A stretch of 64,000 nt of DNA from Gramella sp. KN1008 (GTDB taxonomy: Bacteria; Bacteroidota; Bacteroidia; Flavobacteriales; Flavobacteriaceae). Positions 34,318 to 43,606 of this stretch are shown here, one piece after another. The notes beneath the pieces were generated by a model. It made no database searches. It saw only the letters and a program-made list of their open reading frames with translations, and had not been told where the DNA came from. The DNA lies in the NCBI RefSeq assembly GCF_004332155.1, contig NZ_SJDV01000004.1:248001-312000 (forward strand), read 5' to 3'. The first letter of the stretch is position 1; each line of letters starts with the position of its first letter. A program made the position numbers and the translations under genes.

Positions 34318-35682
34318 ATGAAGAAGTATATTTCGCTCATTGCTGTTCTGGCCTTGCTTTCGAGTTGTGGTGGAGGAGATCGTGGACAGTTAGTAGGTGC
34401 GGAGGGGAAGAAGTGGAATCCGGAGAAACCTTATGGTATGACATTGATTCCCGGTGGTGCTTTCATCATGGGTAAATCTGATGATGATATCGCCGGCCAG
34501 AAGAACGCCCCCCCGAAAACCGTCTCGGTACGGTCATTCTATATGGATGAAACCGAGATCACCAATGCGGAATATCGCCAGTTTGTTAATTATGTTAGGG
34601 ATTCGATTGTAAGGGTGAACCTTGCAATTATGGCAGAGATGCAGGGAGCTACTCCAGGGGATGATGCTATTGGAGAATATGCTTTTGCCGATGCTGAAGA
34701 AGGGGAGATGACCCCCTATGAAGAATATATGTTAAATACTTATGGGCAGGGTGGCCCTACCGATGATTACGCTAATAGAAGATTAAATACCGATATAGAT
34801 ATTATCTGGGATACTCAGGATTATCCGGATGTGTATTATGCCGAGGTTATGGATTCCATGTATATTCCTTTGGATGAAGTTTATAACGGGCAGCGTACCA
34901 TTAACGTTAAAAAGCTTAAATTCAGGTATTCCTGGATGGATATTGAGGCTGCGGCCCGTGCACAGGGAGACAGGAGCAATTTTATAAAACATGAGGAAGT
35001 GGCCGTTTATCCGGATACTACCGTATGGATAAAAGATTTCAATTATTCATATAACGAACCTATGCATAATGATTATTTCTGGCATAGCGCTTATGATGAA
35101 TATCCTGTTGTAGGAGTCTCCTGGAAACAGGCCAGAGCCTTTACACAGTGGAGAACAAAGTATCATAATGATTTTCGTCGTTCCAAAGGGGACGCCAATG
35201 TACCATCTTACAGGCTTCCAACCGAAGGAGAGTGGGAGTATGCCGCAAGAGGTGGACTTGAAGGAGGTACCTATCCGTGGGGTGGGCCTTATACTTTGAA
35301 TGACCGTGGCTGTTTTATGGCAAACTTTAAGCCTTTAAGAGGTGATTATGCCGCAGACCAGGCCCTTTATACCGTGGAAGCGAAGTCTTATGATCCTAAT
35401 GATTATGGCCTGTATAATATGGCCGGGAATGTTTCAGAATGGGTCGATTCTTCATACGATCCCGGTTCTTATGAATACATGTCTACGATGAACCCTACCG
35501 TTAACAACCCCAAAGATCGTAGAAAAGTAGTTAGGGGAGGATCATGGAAGGATGTTGCATATTTCCTTCAGGTAAGTTCCAGAGATTATGAGTATATGGA
35601 CTCAGCCAGAAGCTATATTGGCTTTAGAACTGTACAGGACTATCTCGGAACCGATGTTACCCTTAATCAGGATAACAGATAA
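34318..35682 (+). CDS. gldK: Gliding motility / T9SS lipoprotein GldK
   Basis: GldK is an outer-membrane lipoprotein of the type 9 secretion system and, with GldN, forms the periplasmic ring. The 454 residues start with a lipoprotein signal (lipobox LLSSC near residue 17), followed by a formylglycine-generating-enzyme/sulfatase-modifying domain: PGGAFIMG, FYMDETEITNAEYRQFV, LPTEGEWEYAARGG, NMAGNVSEWVD and KVVRGGSWKD. The fold is kept but no enzyme role is known in this system. It is the first gene of gldKLMN. Confidence 0.95.
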   Translation: MKKYISLIAVLALLSSCGGGDRGQLVGAEGKKWNPEKPYGMTLIPGGAFIMGKSDDDIAGQKNAPPKTVSVRSFYMDETEITNAEYRQFVNYVRDSIVRVNLAIMAEMQGATPGDDAIGEYAFADAEEGEMTPYEEYMLNTYGQGGPTDDYANRRLNTDIDIIWDTQDYPDVYYAEVMDSMYIPLDEVYNGQRTINVKKLKFRYSWMDIEAAARAQGDRSNFIKHEEVAVYPDTTVWIKDFNYSYNEPMHNDYFWHSAYDEYPVVGVSWKQARAFTQWRTKYHNDFRRSKGDANVPSYRLPTEGEWEYAARGGLEGGTYPWGGPYTLNDRGCFMANFKPLRGDYAADQALYTVEAKSYDPNDYGLYNMAGNVSEWVDSSYDPGSYEYMSTMNPTVNNPKDRRKVVRGGSWKDVAYFLQVSSRDYEYMDSARSYIGFRTVQDYLGTDVTLNQDNR

Positions 35683-35739
35683 TTTAGTACACTTAAACCT
35701 ATTTATACTTTATACCAAGAAATCTAAACATTAAGAGTT

Positions 35740-36387
35740 ATGGCAAATTCAAGATCAACAAAGAAACTTACCAATATGGTGTATGGTCTGGGAGCATCCG
35801 TAGTTATTCTGGGTGCCCTTTTTAAAATCATGCACTGGCCTGGGGGAAATGCAATGTTAATTATAGGTCTTATCGTTGAGGCGCTAGTATTCGCTTACTC
35901 CGCTTTTGAACCTATAGATGATGAGTTAGACTGGTCGCTTGTATATCCAGAACTGGCCGGAGGAGAGTCTCAAAGAAGAAAGACTGTTGCGGCCGAAGCT
36001 AAGGAAGCCGAAGGACTACTTTCTAAAAAGCTGGACGAAATGCTGAAAGATGCAAAAATAGATGCCAGCCTTATGAGTTCACTAGGGGAAAGTATCAGGA
36101 ATTTTGAGGGAGCAGCCAAGGGAATTGCGCCAACTGTGGATTCTATGGCTTCTCAAAAGAAATACAGTGAAGAACTTAGCGTTGCAGCGGCTCAAATGGA
36201 AACTCTTAATAATATCTATAAGGCCCAGGTGGAATCTGCTGCCAAGCAGGCTGAGATCAATAACGAGGTTGCTGAACATGCCGGAAAATTGAAAGCTCAA
36301 ATGGATTCCCTTACTGAAAATATGCAGCACCTTAATAGCGTTTATGGGGGTATGCTTACTGCAATGAATGGAAGCGCGAGAGTCTAA
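35740..36387 (+). CDS. gldL: Gliding motility / T9SS motor protein GldL
   Basis: GldL is the inner-membrane stator that, with GldM, converts proton flow into rotation for gliding and type 9 secretion. Two membrane helices lie at about 14-31 and 38-55 in this 215-residue protein, with charged residues Lys29, His32 and Glu47 inside or next to them; the equivalent Lys and Glu are functionally important in the family. The rest is a cytoplasmic helical domain. It follows gldK by 57 bp and precedes gldM by 48 bp. Confidence 0.95.
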   Translation: MANSRSTKKLTNMVYGLGASVVILGALFKIMHWPGGNAMLIIGLIVEALVFAYSAFEPIDDELDWSLVYPELAGGESQRRKTVAAEAKEAEGLLSKKLDEMLKDAKIDASLMSSLGESIRNFEGAAKGIAPTVDSMASQKKYSEELSVAAAQMETLNNIYKAQVESAAKQAEINNEVAEHAGKLKAQMDSLTENMQHLNSVYGGMLTAMNGSARV

Positions 36388-36435
36388 TTGAATCTATCAA
36401 TTAAGCTGTTAATTAATTAAAAAGACAAATTAGAC

Positions 36436-37980
36436 ATGGCATCCGGAAAACAATCGCCACGGCAGAAGATGATAAACCTGATGTATCTGGTTTTCATCGC
36501 CATGATGGCACTAAATATGTCCAAGGAGGTACTAACCGCTTTTGGACTGATGAACGAAAAACTTAACGAGACCTCCGCTAATTATGCTGAAAGAAATCAG
36601 GCGTTGATGGCGGGCCTTGATATGAAAGTTGAAGAGCAGCCTGCAAAATATACTTCGATCAAAGAAGATGCAGACAGGATACACCAGCTTTCAAATAACC
36701 TGAATGATTATATCGAAGGAATAAAAGAGGAGCTAAGAGCTTCTGTAGACGATCCTACCGATTATGAGACCATGGACAAGTCAAATACCATGGATGGGAT
36801 GTTCTTCCAGAGCGGAAGGGTGTCACCTCAGGGCCAGGAATTTGTAGATCAGATAGATCAATACAGAGACCAGGTAGCTGCGATTTTAAGTGAAGACTAT
36901 CCTGCCATAGCTTCAAAGGTAAATCTTCAGAAAGATTTTTCTACTTCAGAGGTAACCACTCGCGAAAATATTAAAAAGCCATGGTTGGAATACCATTACC
37001 AGGGATTCCCGCTGATAGCTTCTATTACCAAACTTACTCAACTGCAGGCTGATGTAAAGAGCACGGAGACCGAAATCCTTTCTTCTATGTTCTCCGGTCA
37101 GTTACAAAGTGATGTTTCCCTTACCAATTATCAGGCTATTGTTGTGCCAGATAAGACTGCTTTCTTTAGTGGAGAGAACTTTACCGGTAAGGTGGTTCTT
37201 GGTCGTGTAGACAATACGCTTCAGTTCGATAATGTTGTTATCAATGGCAGAGAGGTTGAAAGCACAGAGGCCGGTCAGGTAGTGCTTGATTTCCCTGCAG
37301 GAAATGTTGGAGAACAAAAGATAGATGGTCAGTTGGAATTTAAGGAGGGAGATTCTACAGTTGTAATTCCTGTAAACAGTTCTTACTCTGTAATTCCAAT
37401 GCCAAATTCTGCAGTTATTTCTGCAGATAAAATGAATGTGGTGTATCGTGGGGTTCAAAACCCGATGACGATCTCCATTCCCGGAGTTCCTTCAGTAAGT
37501 GCTAATGCACCCGGATTAAGATCTGCAGGAGGTGCCGGTAAGTACGTTATAGATGTTACTACACTACAGGCGAGAGAAGTTACCATTAATGTGAGCGGAC
37601 AGCTTCCTAATGGAAAAAGCGTAAGTGACAGCAAGAAATTTCGTGTGAAAGATATCCCAAGACCGGTTGGAACCATTCGTGGAGAAGACGGTGCGGTATC
37701 CATGCAACGTAACAGTCTTGAAATTGCCACAGTAGGAGCATCATTACCTGACTTTGACTTTGATCTTAAACTTAATGTTACCGGATTCAAATTTAAAGTT
37801 CCGGGTCAGCCTACCATAATTGTAAACGGTGGAAGACTGGATGATAGGGCCAAGGCGGCGCTTAGACGTGCCGGGCGTGGTGAATCTGTTCAAATCTATG
37901 ATATTGAAGCCTCTCTTGCAGGTAACTCGAGCTATAAGCTTAAAAAGGTTGCTCCTGTAGTGATTGAGCTTACAAACTAA
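36436..37980 (+). CDS. gldM: Gliding motility / T9SS motor protein GldM
   Basis: GldM spans the inner membrane once (about residues 12-34, NLMYLVFIAMMALNMS) and projects a long periplasmic rod that contacts the GldKN ring. Arg9 lies just before the helix, where it can meet the GldL Glu. The 514-residue length and the four beta-rich periplasmic domains, including VVIPVNSSYSVIPMP near 313, fit the family. It is followed 12 bp later by gldN. Confidence 0.95.
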   Translation: MASGKQSPRQKMINLMYLVFIAMMALNMSKEVLTAFGLMNEKLNETSANYAERNQALMAGLDMKVEEQPAKYTSIKEDADRIHQLSNNLNDYIEGIKEELRASVDDPTDYETMDKSNTMDGMFFQSGRVSPQGQEFVDQIDQYRDQVAAILSEDYPAIASKVNLQKDFSTSEVTTRENIKKPWLEYHYQGFPLIASITKLTQLQADVKSTETEILSSMFSGQLQSDVSLTNYQAIVVPDKTAFFSGENFTGKVVLGRVDNTLQFDNVVINGREVESTEAGQVVLDFPAGNVGEQKIDGQLEFKEGDSTVVIPVNSSYSVIPMPNSAVISADKMNVVYRGVQNPMTISIPGVPSVSANAPGLRSAGGAGKYVIDVTTLQAREVTINVSGQLPNGKSVSDSKKFRVKDIPRPVGTIRGEDGAVSMQRNSLEIATVGASLPDFDFDLKLNVTGFKFKVPGQPTIIVNGGRLDDRAKAALRRAGRGESVQIYDIEASLAGNSSYKLKKVAPVVIELTN

Positions 37981-37992
37981 AATTTTATAAAG

Positions 37993-38886
37993 ATGAGCTT
38001 GAAGAAATTTTTCTTATATGGTTTTGTGATGATGATTGGAGTATCTTCTTTTGGTCAGGCTAACATCCTGAACGCGAAGAAGCCTGATGATATCGGGAAG
38101 AAATCTGAAGCTCAGGCCCTGGTAGATGAGGAAGATGAGCCTCTGGAGTATGGATATGTAGGAGACAGGGACATCCTCTGGTCAAAAGGGGTATGGGAAA
38201 TCATAGATCTTGATGAGAGAGTGAATTTCCCGCTTTATTATCCTATTGATACCAATAATATAGGGACTAACAGAAGATCGCTCTATGATGTACTCGTAAC
38301 AGCGATTAAGGAAGGTAAGATCGAAAATATTTATGCTGATTCTTACTTTACTGAAAAAAGAACGCTTAAGGATATTAGGGCTACCCTATCCAAAGTTGAT
38401 ACAACCGATCTTGGTATCGAGCAGTACAACGCAGGAGAAGAGGTAGACGAACAGTTTATAGATCGTCGTGATCTTGGGTCGGCCGATATAGCTGAATATC
38501 ACATTCGCGGATTATGGTATTTTGACAAGCGTCTTGCCGAATTGAAATACCGCCTGCTGGGTATTGCCCCGGTGGCACCGGATGTGAATTTCATAGATTC
38601 AGGTCAAACAGATCTTGTAGAACTTTTCTGGGTATGGTATCCTGATGCCAGGGAAATATTGCATGACGCCAAAGTGTTTACTGGTGGCAATACCTCCCAG
38701 ACTATTTCGTTCGATCATTTACTGAATTCGAGAAGGTTTAGTGCAGTGATCTATAAAGAAGATAATGTTCAGGGAGATCGGGCTATCGATGAATATATTG
38801 TTGATAATGCCTTTATGCAATTGCTGGAATCGCAACGCATTAAAGAGCAGATCAGGAATTTTGAACAGGATATGTGGAGTTATTAA
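37993..38886 (+). CDS. gldN: Gliding motility / T9SS protein GldN
   Basis: GldN is a periplasmic ring partner of GldK. This 297-residue protein has a signal peptide ending near SSFGQA, then family motifs DILWSKGVWEIIDLDERVN and NFPLYYP near 60-85, RSLYDVL, and the C-terminal ELFWVWYPDAREIL near 215. It ends the gldKLMN operon and is followed by a strong terminator. Confidence 0.95.
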   Translation: MSLKKFFLYGFVMMIGVSSFGQANILNAKKPDDIGKKSEAQALVDEEDEPLEYGYVGDRDILWSKGVWEIIDLDERVNFPLYYPIDTNNIGTNRRSLYDVLVTAIKEGKIENIYADSYFTEKRTLKDIRATLSKVDTTDLGIEQYNAGEEVDEQFIDRRDLGSADIAEYHIRGLWYFDKRLAELKYRLLGIAPVAPDVNFIDSGQTDLVELFWVWYPDAREILHDAKVFTGGNTSQTISFDHLLNSRRFSAVIYKEDNVQGDRAIDEYIVDNAFMQLLESQRIKEQIRNFEQDMWSY

Positions 38887-38905
38887 TCCAGGACCAAATA
38901 AAATT

Positions 38906-38932
38906 AAAAGCGCTCATCTGAGCGCTTTTTTT
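38906..38932 (+). terminator. Terminator of gldKLMN
   Basis: AAAAGCGCTC pairs perfectly with GAGCGCTTTT over an ATCT loop, with further T. Confidence 0.9.
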
Positions 38933-38976
38933 ATTTTCTATTTGATAATCGATCACAGGCTTAATATCTTTAACCC

Positions 38977-40035
38977 ATGCTTGATTTTATAGTCGTTGGT
39001 CTGGGACTTAGCGGTCTCTCGATCTCAGAAGAACTTGAAAAAAGAAACAAAAGCTTTCTGGTTTTTGAAGATAATTCCCAGAACTCATCCTATGTCGCGG
39101 GAGGGATCTTTAATCCTGTTATCCTTAAAAGATTTACTCCTGCCTGGAAAGCCGGTCAGCAACTTGAGGTTGCAATTCCTTTTTATAAAGAACTTGAACA
39201 GAAGCTCCAGGTAAAACTTGTCCATAACTGGAATATCTACCGCCGCTTTCATTCGATCGAAGAACAGAACGAGTGGTTTGTCGCCGCTGATAAGCCTGCA
39301 TTATCTCCGTTTCTGGATCCTGAGCTGAAACGGAATACAAATCCCAATCTTAAAGCGAATTATTCCCTGGGGAAGGTTCTTCATACCGGACATATTGATA
39401 CAGAGAATCTGCTGGATAATTATACAAATTATCTGGTGAACAGATCAAAATTGAGAAATGAACGATTTGATTATAAAGAACTCAGGTTGGAAAAGAATTA
39501 TCTTGAGTATAAGGATGTCAGGGCAGAAAAGATCATCTTCTGTGAGGGATTCGGTCTCAGGCATAATCCGTTCTTCAATTACCTCCCTTTAAAAGGAAAT
39601 AAAGGCGAATATATCACGGTCTATTCTGAAGATCTGAAGCTGGACTTCGCCGTAAAAGCTTCGGTTTTTTTATTGCCATTAGGGAATGATCTTTATAAGG
39701 TGGGAGCCACCTATGATCATAATGATAAAACTCCTGAGACGACCAGCAAGGCGAGGGAAAAACTTGTGCAGGGATTACGGGAACTTATTAAGTGTGATTT
39801 CGAGGTGGTGGATCAGTCTGCCGGTATTCGTCCTGTAGTGTCAGATCGTCGTCCTGTAGTGGGGGAGCATCCTGAAATCCATAATCTTTATTGTTGTAAT
39901 GGCTTTGGAAGCCGGGGTGTATTAATAGCTCCTAGTACTGGGACCGAGCTTCTGGAATATATTGAGAGTGGAAAGGAACTGGACCCTGAAATGGATCTGT
40001 CACGTTTTACTCAAAAATATTATTCATCTGAATAA
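38977..40035 (+). CDS. DAO-family FAD-dependent oxidoreductase
   Basis: This 352-residue protein starts with the FAD-binding motif VVGLGLSGLSISEELEKRN and has the DAO-family second motif AGIRPVVSDRRPVVGEHPE near residue 289, followed by GFGSRGVLIAP. The N-terminal GGIFNPVILKRFTPAW resembles the MnmC/GlyOx-type substrate lid. The substrate is not known. It lies just after the gldKLMN terminator and overlaps the convergent DUF983 gene by 16 bp. Confidence 0.85.
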   Translation: MLDFIVVGLGLSGLSISEELEKRNKSFLVFEDNSQNSSYVAGGIFNPVILKRFTPAWKAGQQLEVAIPFYKELEQKLQVKLVHNWNIYRRFHSIEEQNEWFVAADKPALSPFLDPELKRNTNPNLKANYSLGKVLHTGHIDTENLLDNYTNYLVNRSKLRNERFDYKELRLEKNYLEYKDVRAEKIIFCEGFGLRHNPFFNYLPLKGNKGEYITVYSEDLKLDFAVKASVFLLPLGNDLYKVGATYDHNDKTPETTSKAREKLVQGLRELIKCDFEVVDQSAGIRPVVSDRRPVVGEHPEIHNLYCCNGFGSRGVLIAPSTGTELLEYIESGKELDPEMDLSRFTQKYYSSE

Positions 40036-40418
40036 GCCTTTCCAGTGTCTTCTTTATAATTGAAAAACAAGTTGATCCATATATTTCTGGAAAGCCTCAT
40101 GATCACGGGCATAAAGGCCACCAGCGTCCCCACAATTGAGAAAAAGCCACCCAATAAGCTTGCGCCCAGAAAATAATAGGAAATGATAAAGGCAGCTACG
40201 GCAAAAGCTATCCCAACAGCATAACTCACATACATTGCTCCGTAGAAGAACGACGGTTCTATCTTGTATTTGGTACCACAATTAGAACATCTCTCGTGCA
40301 TCTTATATACTTTCCCCAGTTTATAGGGGTTGGATTCAATGTACATACTCTCTTCATGACAAACGGGGCAGGTACCGGTGAGTATACTGTATAACTTAGT
40401 CCCTTTCAGTAGCTTCAT
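40020..40418 (-). CDS. DUF983 membrane protein with zinc-ribbon Cys
   Basis: This 132-residue protein has two Cys pairs, Cys17/Cys20 (TCPVC) and Cys44/Cys47 (CSNC), that can hold a zinc ribbon, then the DUF983 motif EPSFFYGAMYVSY and two membrane helices (about 58-82 and 86-107). The ATG at 40418 is preferred to an upstream in-frame ATG that would run into the promoter shared with the ABC-F gene. The function is unknown. Confidence 0.85.
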   Translation of the reverse strand: MKLLKGTKLYSILTGTCPVCHEESMYIESNPYKLGKVYKMHERCSNCGTKYKIEPSFFYGAMYVSYAVGIAFAVAAFIISYYFLGASLLGGFFSIVGTLVAFMPVIMRLSRNIWINLFFNYKEDTGKAYSDE

Positions 40419-40483
40419 CTTATTTTTTTTGCATAGCAAATTTAAGCATCTTTGCAGCAATTATAAAGTTACACTAGTTACAG

Positions 40484-42406
40484 ATGCTTAATATTCATAA
40501 TCTTTCGGTTTCTTTCGCAGGCGAATATCTCTTTAAGGCAATAAGTTTCAGGCTGGGCGCCGGTGACAGAGTTGGTTTAATAGGAAAGAACGGGGCAGGA
40601 AAGTCTACTTTGCTTAAGATCATAGCAGGGGAACAGGAATACGATTCGGGTCAGATCGCCAGGGATAAAGAGCTTAAAATAGGTTTTTTAAAACAGGATC
40701 TCGATTTTGAAAGAGGCAGGACTGTGGTGGAGGAGGCCCATCAGGCTTTTACCGAGATAAAAGCTCTGGAAAACAAGATGGCCGAAATTAATTCACAGCT
40801 TGCTACGCGTACCGATTATGAAAGCGAATCCTACAACGAGCTTATACAGGATCTGAGTGAAATAACTCATAAATATGAGATCATCGGAGGCTATAATTAT
40901 GAAGGGGATACCGAGAAAGTACTTCAGGGACTCGGTTTTGAAAGAGATGATTTCAATAAACCCACAGATACTTTTTCCGGGGGCTGGAGAATGAGGATTG
41001 AACTTGCCAAATTACTGCTTCAGAATAACGATATACTACTTCTGGATGAACCTACCAACCACCTTGATATTGAAAGTATCATCTGGCTGGAAGGTTTTCT
41101 GAACAATTATCCCGGTTCCGTGATGCTTGTCTCTCACGATAAGATGTTCCTGAACAATGTCACCAATCGGAGTATTGAGATTTCCCTGGGAAATATCTAC
41201 GATTACCGCAAGCCATATTCCGAATTTATGGAATTCAGAAAGGAGCTTAGGGAACAACAGCTGGCAGCCCAGAAGAACCAGCAGAAAGAGATTGAACAGA
41301 CAGAAAAGCTTATAGATAAATTCAGAGCTAAAGCCAGTAAAGCCTCAATGGCTCAATCGCTCATCAAAAAACTGGAAAAAATAGACCGGATAGAAGTAGA
41401 TGAAGATGATAACGCTGTAATGAGCGTGAATTTTCCTGTTTCCGTCAATCCTGGTAAAGTAGTACTGGAGGCAGAGCACCTCGAAAAATCATATGGCGAG
41501 AAGAAAGTGCTTAGCGATCTTAACTTCATGGTAGAGCGACAAAGCAAGATCGCGTTTGTTGGGCAGAACGGGCAGGGGAAGACCACTCTGGCGAAGATCA
41601 TAGTAGGTGAGATCCCTTATGATGGAACACTAAAGCTTGGCCATAATGTGCAACTTGGATATTTTGCCCAAAATCAGGCTGAATATCTGGACGGGGAGAA
41701 AACCGTTCTTCAAACGATGGAAGATGCGGCCAATGAAAAGAACAGGACAAAGGTTAGAGATATGCTGGGGGCTTTTCTTTTTAGAGGAGATGAAGTAGAA
41801 AAGAAGGTAAAAGTTCTTTCAGGAGGAGAGCGAAACAGACTGGCCTTATGTAAAATGTTACTGGAGCCGTTTAACGTATTGGTAATGGATGAGCCTACCA
41901 ACCATCTTGATATAAAGTCCAAGAATGTGCTGAAGAAAGCGCTGAAGAATTTTGAAGGCACTTTGATCCTGGTCTCACACGACAGGGATTTTCTGCAGAA
42001 TCTTACTGGCAGGATCTACGAATTCAGAAATCATAAGATCACAGAATATCTTGGAGATATAGATTATTATCTGGAGCAGCGAAAACTTCAGGATATGAGG
42101 GCGGTAGAAAAAAGCGAGAAAGTTAAGGCTTCAAAAACACGAAAGGAGACCGCACAAAAAAGATCTTTTTCCGATCAGAAAGAAATTAAAAAAATAAAAA
42201 ACCGACTCAGTAAAACAGAGGCGAAGATTACAAAGCTTGAAAAAGAGCTGAAGGCAAAAGATAAAGAACTCGCAGAGAACTACGAAAAAACTGCTACGAA
42301 ACCCGATTTTCTCAATAATTACAATTCTTCCAAAAAGAAACTGGAGAAACTAATGGAAGAATGGGAGCAGCTTCAGCTGGAACTTGACGAGATGAATCAG
42401 GAGTAG
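40484..42406 (+). CDS. ABC-F family ATPase
   Basis: This 640-residue soluble protein has two ABC domains: Walker A GKNGAGKST near 36 and GQNGQGKTT near 364, signatures FSGGWRMRIELAK and LSGGERNRLALCK, and Walker B LLLDEPTNHLD and LVMDEPTNHLD. The linker is highly charged. The C-terminal 100 residues form a coiled coil, as in Uup. ABC-F proteins act on the ribosome (translation factor or antibiotic protection) rather than as transporters. It is divergent from DUF983. Confidence 0.92.
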   Translation: MLNIHNLSVSFAGEYLFKAISFRLGAGDRVGLIGKNGAGKSTLLKIIAGEQEYDSGQIARDKELKIGFLKQDLDFERGRTVVEEAHQAFTEIKALENKMAEINSQLATRTDYESESYNELIQDLSEITHKYEIIGGYNYEGDTEKVLQGLGFERDDFNKPTDTFSGGWRMRIELAKLLLQNNDILLLDEPTNHLDIESIIWLEGFLNNYPGSVMLVSHDKMFLNNVTNRSIEISLGNIYDYRKPYSEFMEFRKELREQQLAAQKNQQKEIEQTEKLIDKFRAKASKASMAQSLIKKLEKIDRIEVDEDDNAVMSVNFPVSVNPGKVVLEAEHLEKSYGEKKVLSDLNFMVERQSKIAFVGQNGQGKTTLAKIIVGEIPYDGTLKLGHNVQLGYFAQNQAEYLDGEKTVLQTMEDAANEKNRTKVRDMLGAFLFRGDEVEKKVKVLSGGERNRLALCKMLLEPFNVLVMDEPTNHLDIKSKNVLKKALKNFEGTLILVSHDRDFLQNLTGRIYEFRNHKITEYLGDIDYYLEQRKLQDMRAVEKSEKVKASKTRKETAQKRSFSDQKEIKKIKNRLSKTEAKITKLEKELKAKDKELAENYEKTATKPDFLNNYNSSKKKLEKLMEEWEQLQLELDEMNQE

Positions 42407-42466
42407 TTTACATAAATTAAGATTTCCAATTAAACCATAGGGACAAAAATTAGTCCTATAAACATT

Positions 42467-43594
42467 ATGGATAAACGTAAGATCATTCTTTCCGGTTTGG
42501 GCGTTGTGCTCGTAGTTGTTGCCGTTTTTGGGGCAAAACTAATCATAGATAGTAATGTAAAGAAGAAACCACCGGTAACCAAGACGGTTAAAAGTGTGTT
42601 TATAGATACCGTGCAGAACGGGACGGTTCCAATCGTAGTTCCTGCTAATGGAAATATCACGGCGCTTCACCGGCTGGAATTATATTCGGAAGTTCAGGGT
42701 ATTTTCAGATACAGTAGCAAGGATTTCCGTCCGGGACAAAAATATCGAAAGGGCCAGGTTCTGCTAAGTATGGATTCAGAAGAATACAGGGCCAGTGTAC
42801 AGGCAGCGAAGAGTGATCTGTATAATAATATTACCTCCATTATGCCAGATCTTAGACTTGATTATCCAGATGCATTCAAAAAATGGGAGAATTATCTCAA
42901 TAATTTTGATATCACCAGGAGAGTGCCGGCACTTCCGGAAACTGATACAGAGCAGGAGCAGTATTTTATTACAGGGCGTGGAATAATTTCAGCCTACTAT
43001 AATGTTAAGAATCTTGAAGAGAGACTGGCAAAGTACAGCATAGTAGCTCCTTATGACGGGATACTTACTGAAGCGCTTGTAAATAAAGGGACTCTCATCA
43101 GGCCGGGACAAAAGCTTGGTGAATATATAGATCCTAGTGTATATGAACTGGAGGTCTCTGTCCCTAAGAAATTCAGTGACCTGCTGGAGGTAGGTAAAAA
43201 TGTGGAACTTTCAAATCTGGAGGGAAACAGGACCTATGAAGGGAATGTTAGCAGGATCAACGGGAAAGTGAACCAGGAAACCCAAAGCATCAGGGTTTTT
43301 ATTCGTGTAGAGAATCCTGAACTGAGCGAAGGTATGTACCTGGAAGCGAAACTTGATGCAAGGGATGAGGAAAATGCCATAGAGATTCCCCGGGAATTAC
43401 TTGTAGAAAGATCAAAGGTCTTTATTGTTCAGGATAGTACACTGAACCTCGTGGAAGTAGATCCTGTTTATTTTAGTGATAATACGGTTGTGATAAAAGG
43501 TCTTGAAAACGGGACCAGGATACTTTCGGCAAATGTACCGGGAGCTTATTCTGGAATGCTTGTAAAGGTTGAAGGTGGAAAGGATCTTCTTTAA
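42467..43594 (+). CDS. RND efflux periplasmic adaptor (HlyD/MFP family)
   Basis: This 375-residue protein has an N-terminal membrane anchor (about 5-26), the lipoyl-type half-motifs FRPGQKYRKGQVLLSMD and APYDGILTEALVNKGTLIRPGQ, a helical hairpin between them and a C-terminal beta barrel with EGMYLEAKLD. It links the RND pump to the TolC-like exit duct. The three genes overlap or nearly touch and form an operon. Confidence 0.93.
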   Translation: MDKRKIILSGLGVVLVVVAVFGAKLIIDSNVKKKPPVTKTVKSVFIDTVQNGTVPIVVPANGNITALHRLELYSEVQGIFRYSSKDFRPGQKYRKGQVLLSMDSEEYRASVQAAKSDLYNNITSIMPDLRLDYPDAFKKWENYLNNFDITRRVPALPETDTEQEQYFITGRGIISAYYNVKNLEERLAKYSIVAPYDGILTEALVNKGTLIRPGQKLGEYIDPSVYELEVSVPKKFSDLLEVGKNVELSNLEGNRTYEGNVSRINGKVNQETQSIRVFIRVENPELSEGMYLEAKLDARDEENAIEIPRELLVERSKVFIVQDSTLNLVEVDPVYFSDNTVVIKGLENGTRILSANVPGAYSGMLVKVEGGKDLL

Positions 43595-43606
43595 AAAAGA
43601 ACAGTC

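Noticed and set aside
40419..40460. Longer DUF983 start at 40460
   Set aside because: It would take in promoter sequence shared with the divergent ABC-F gene and adds residues absent from the family.
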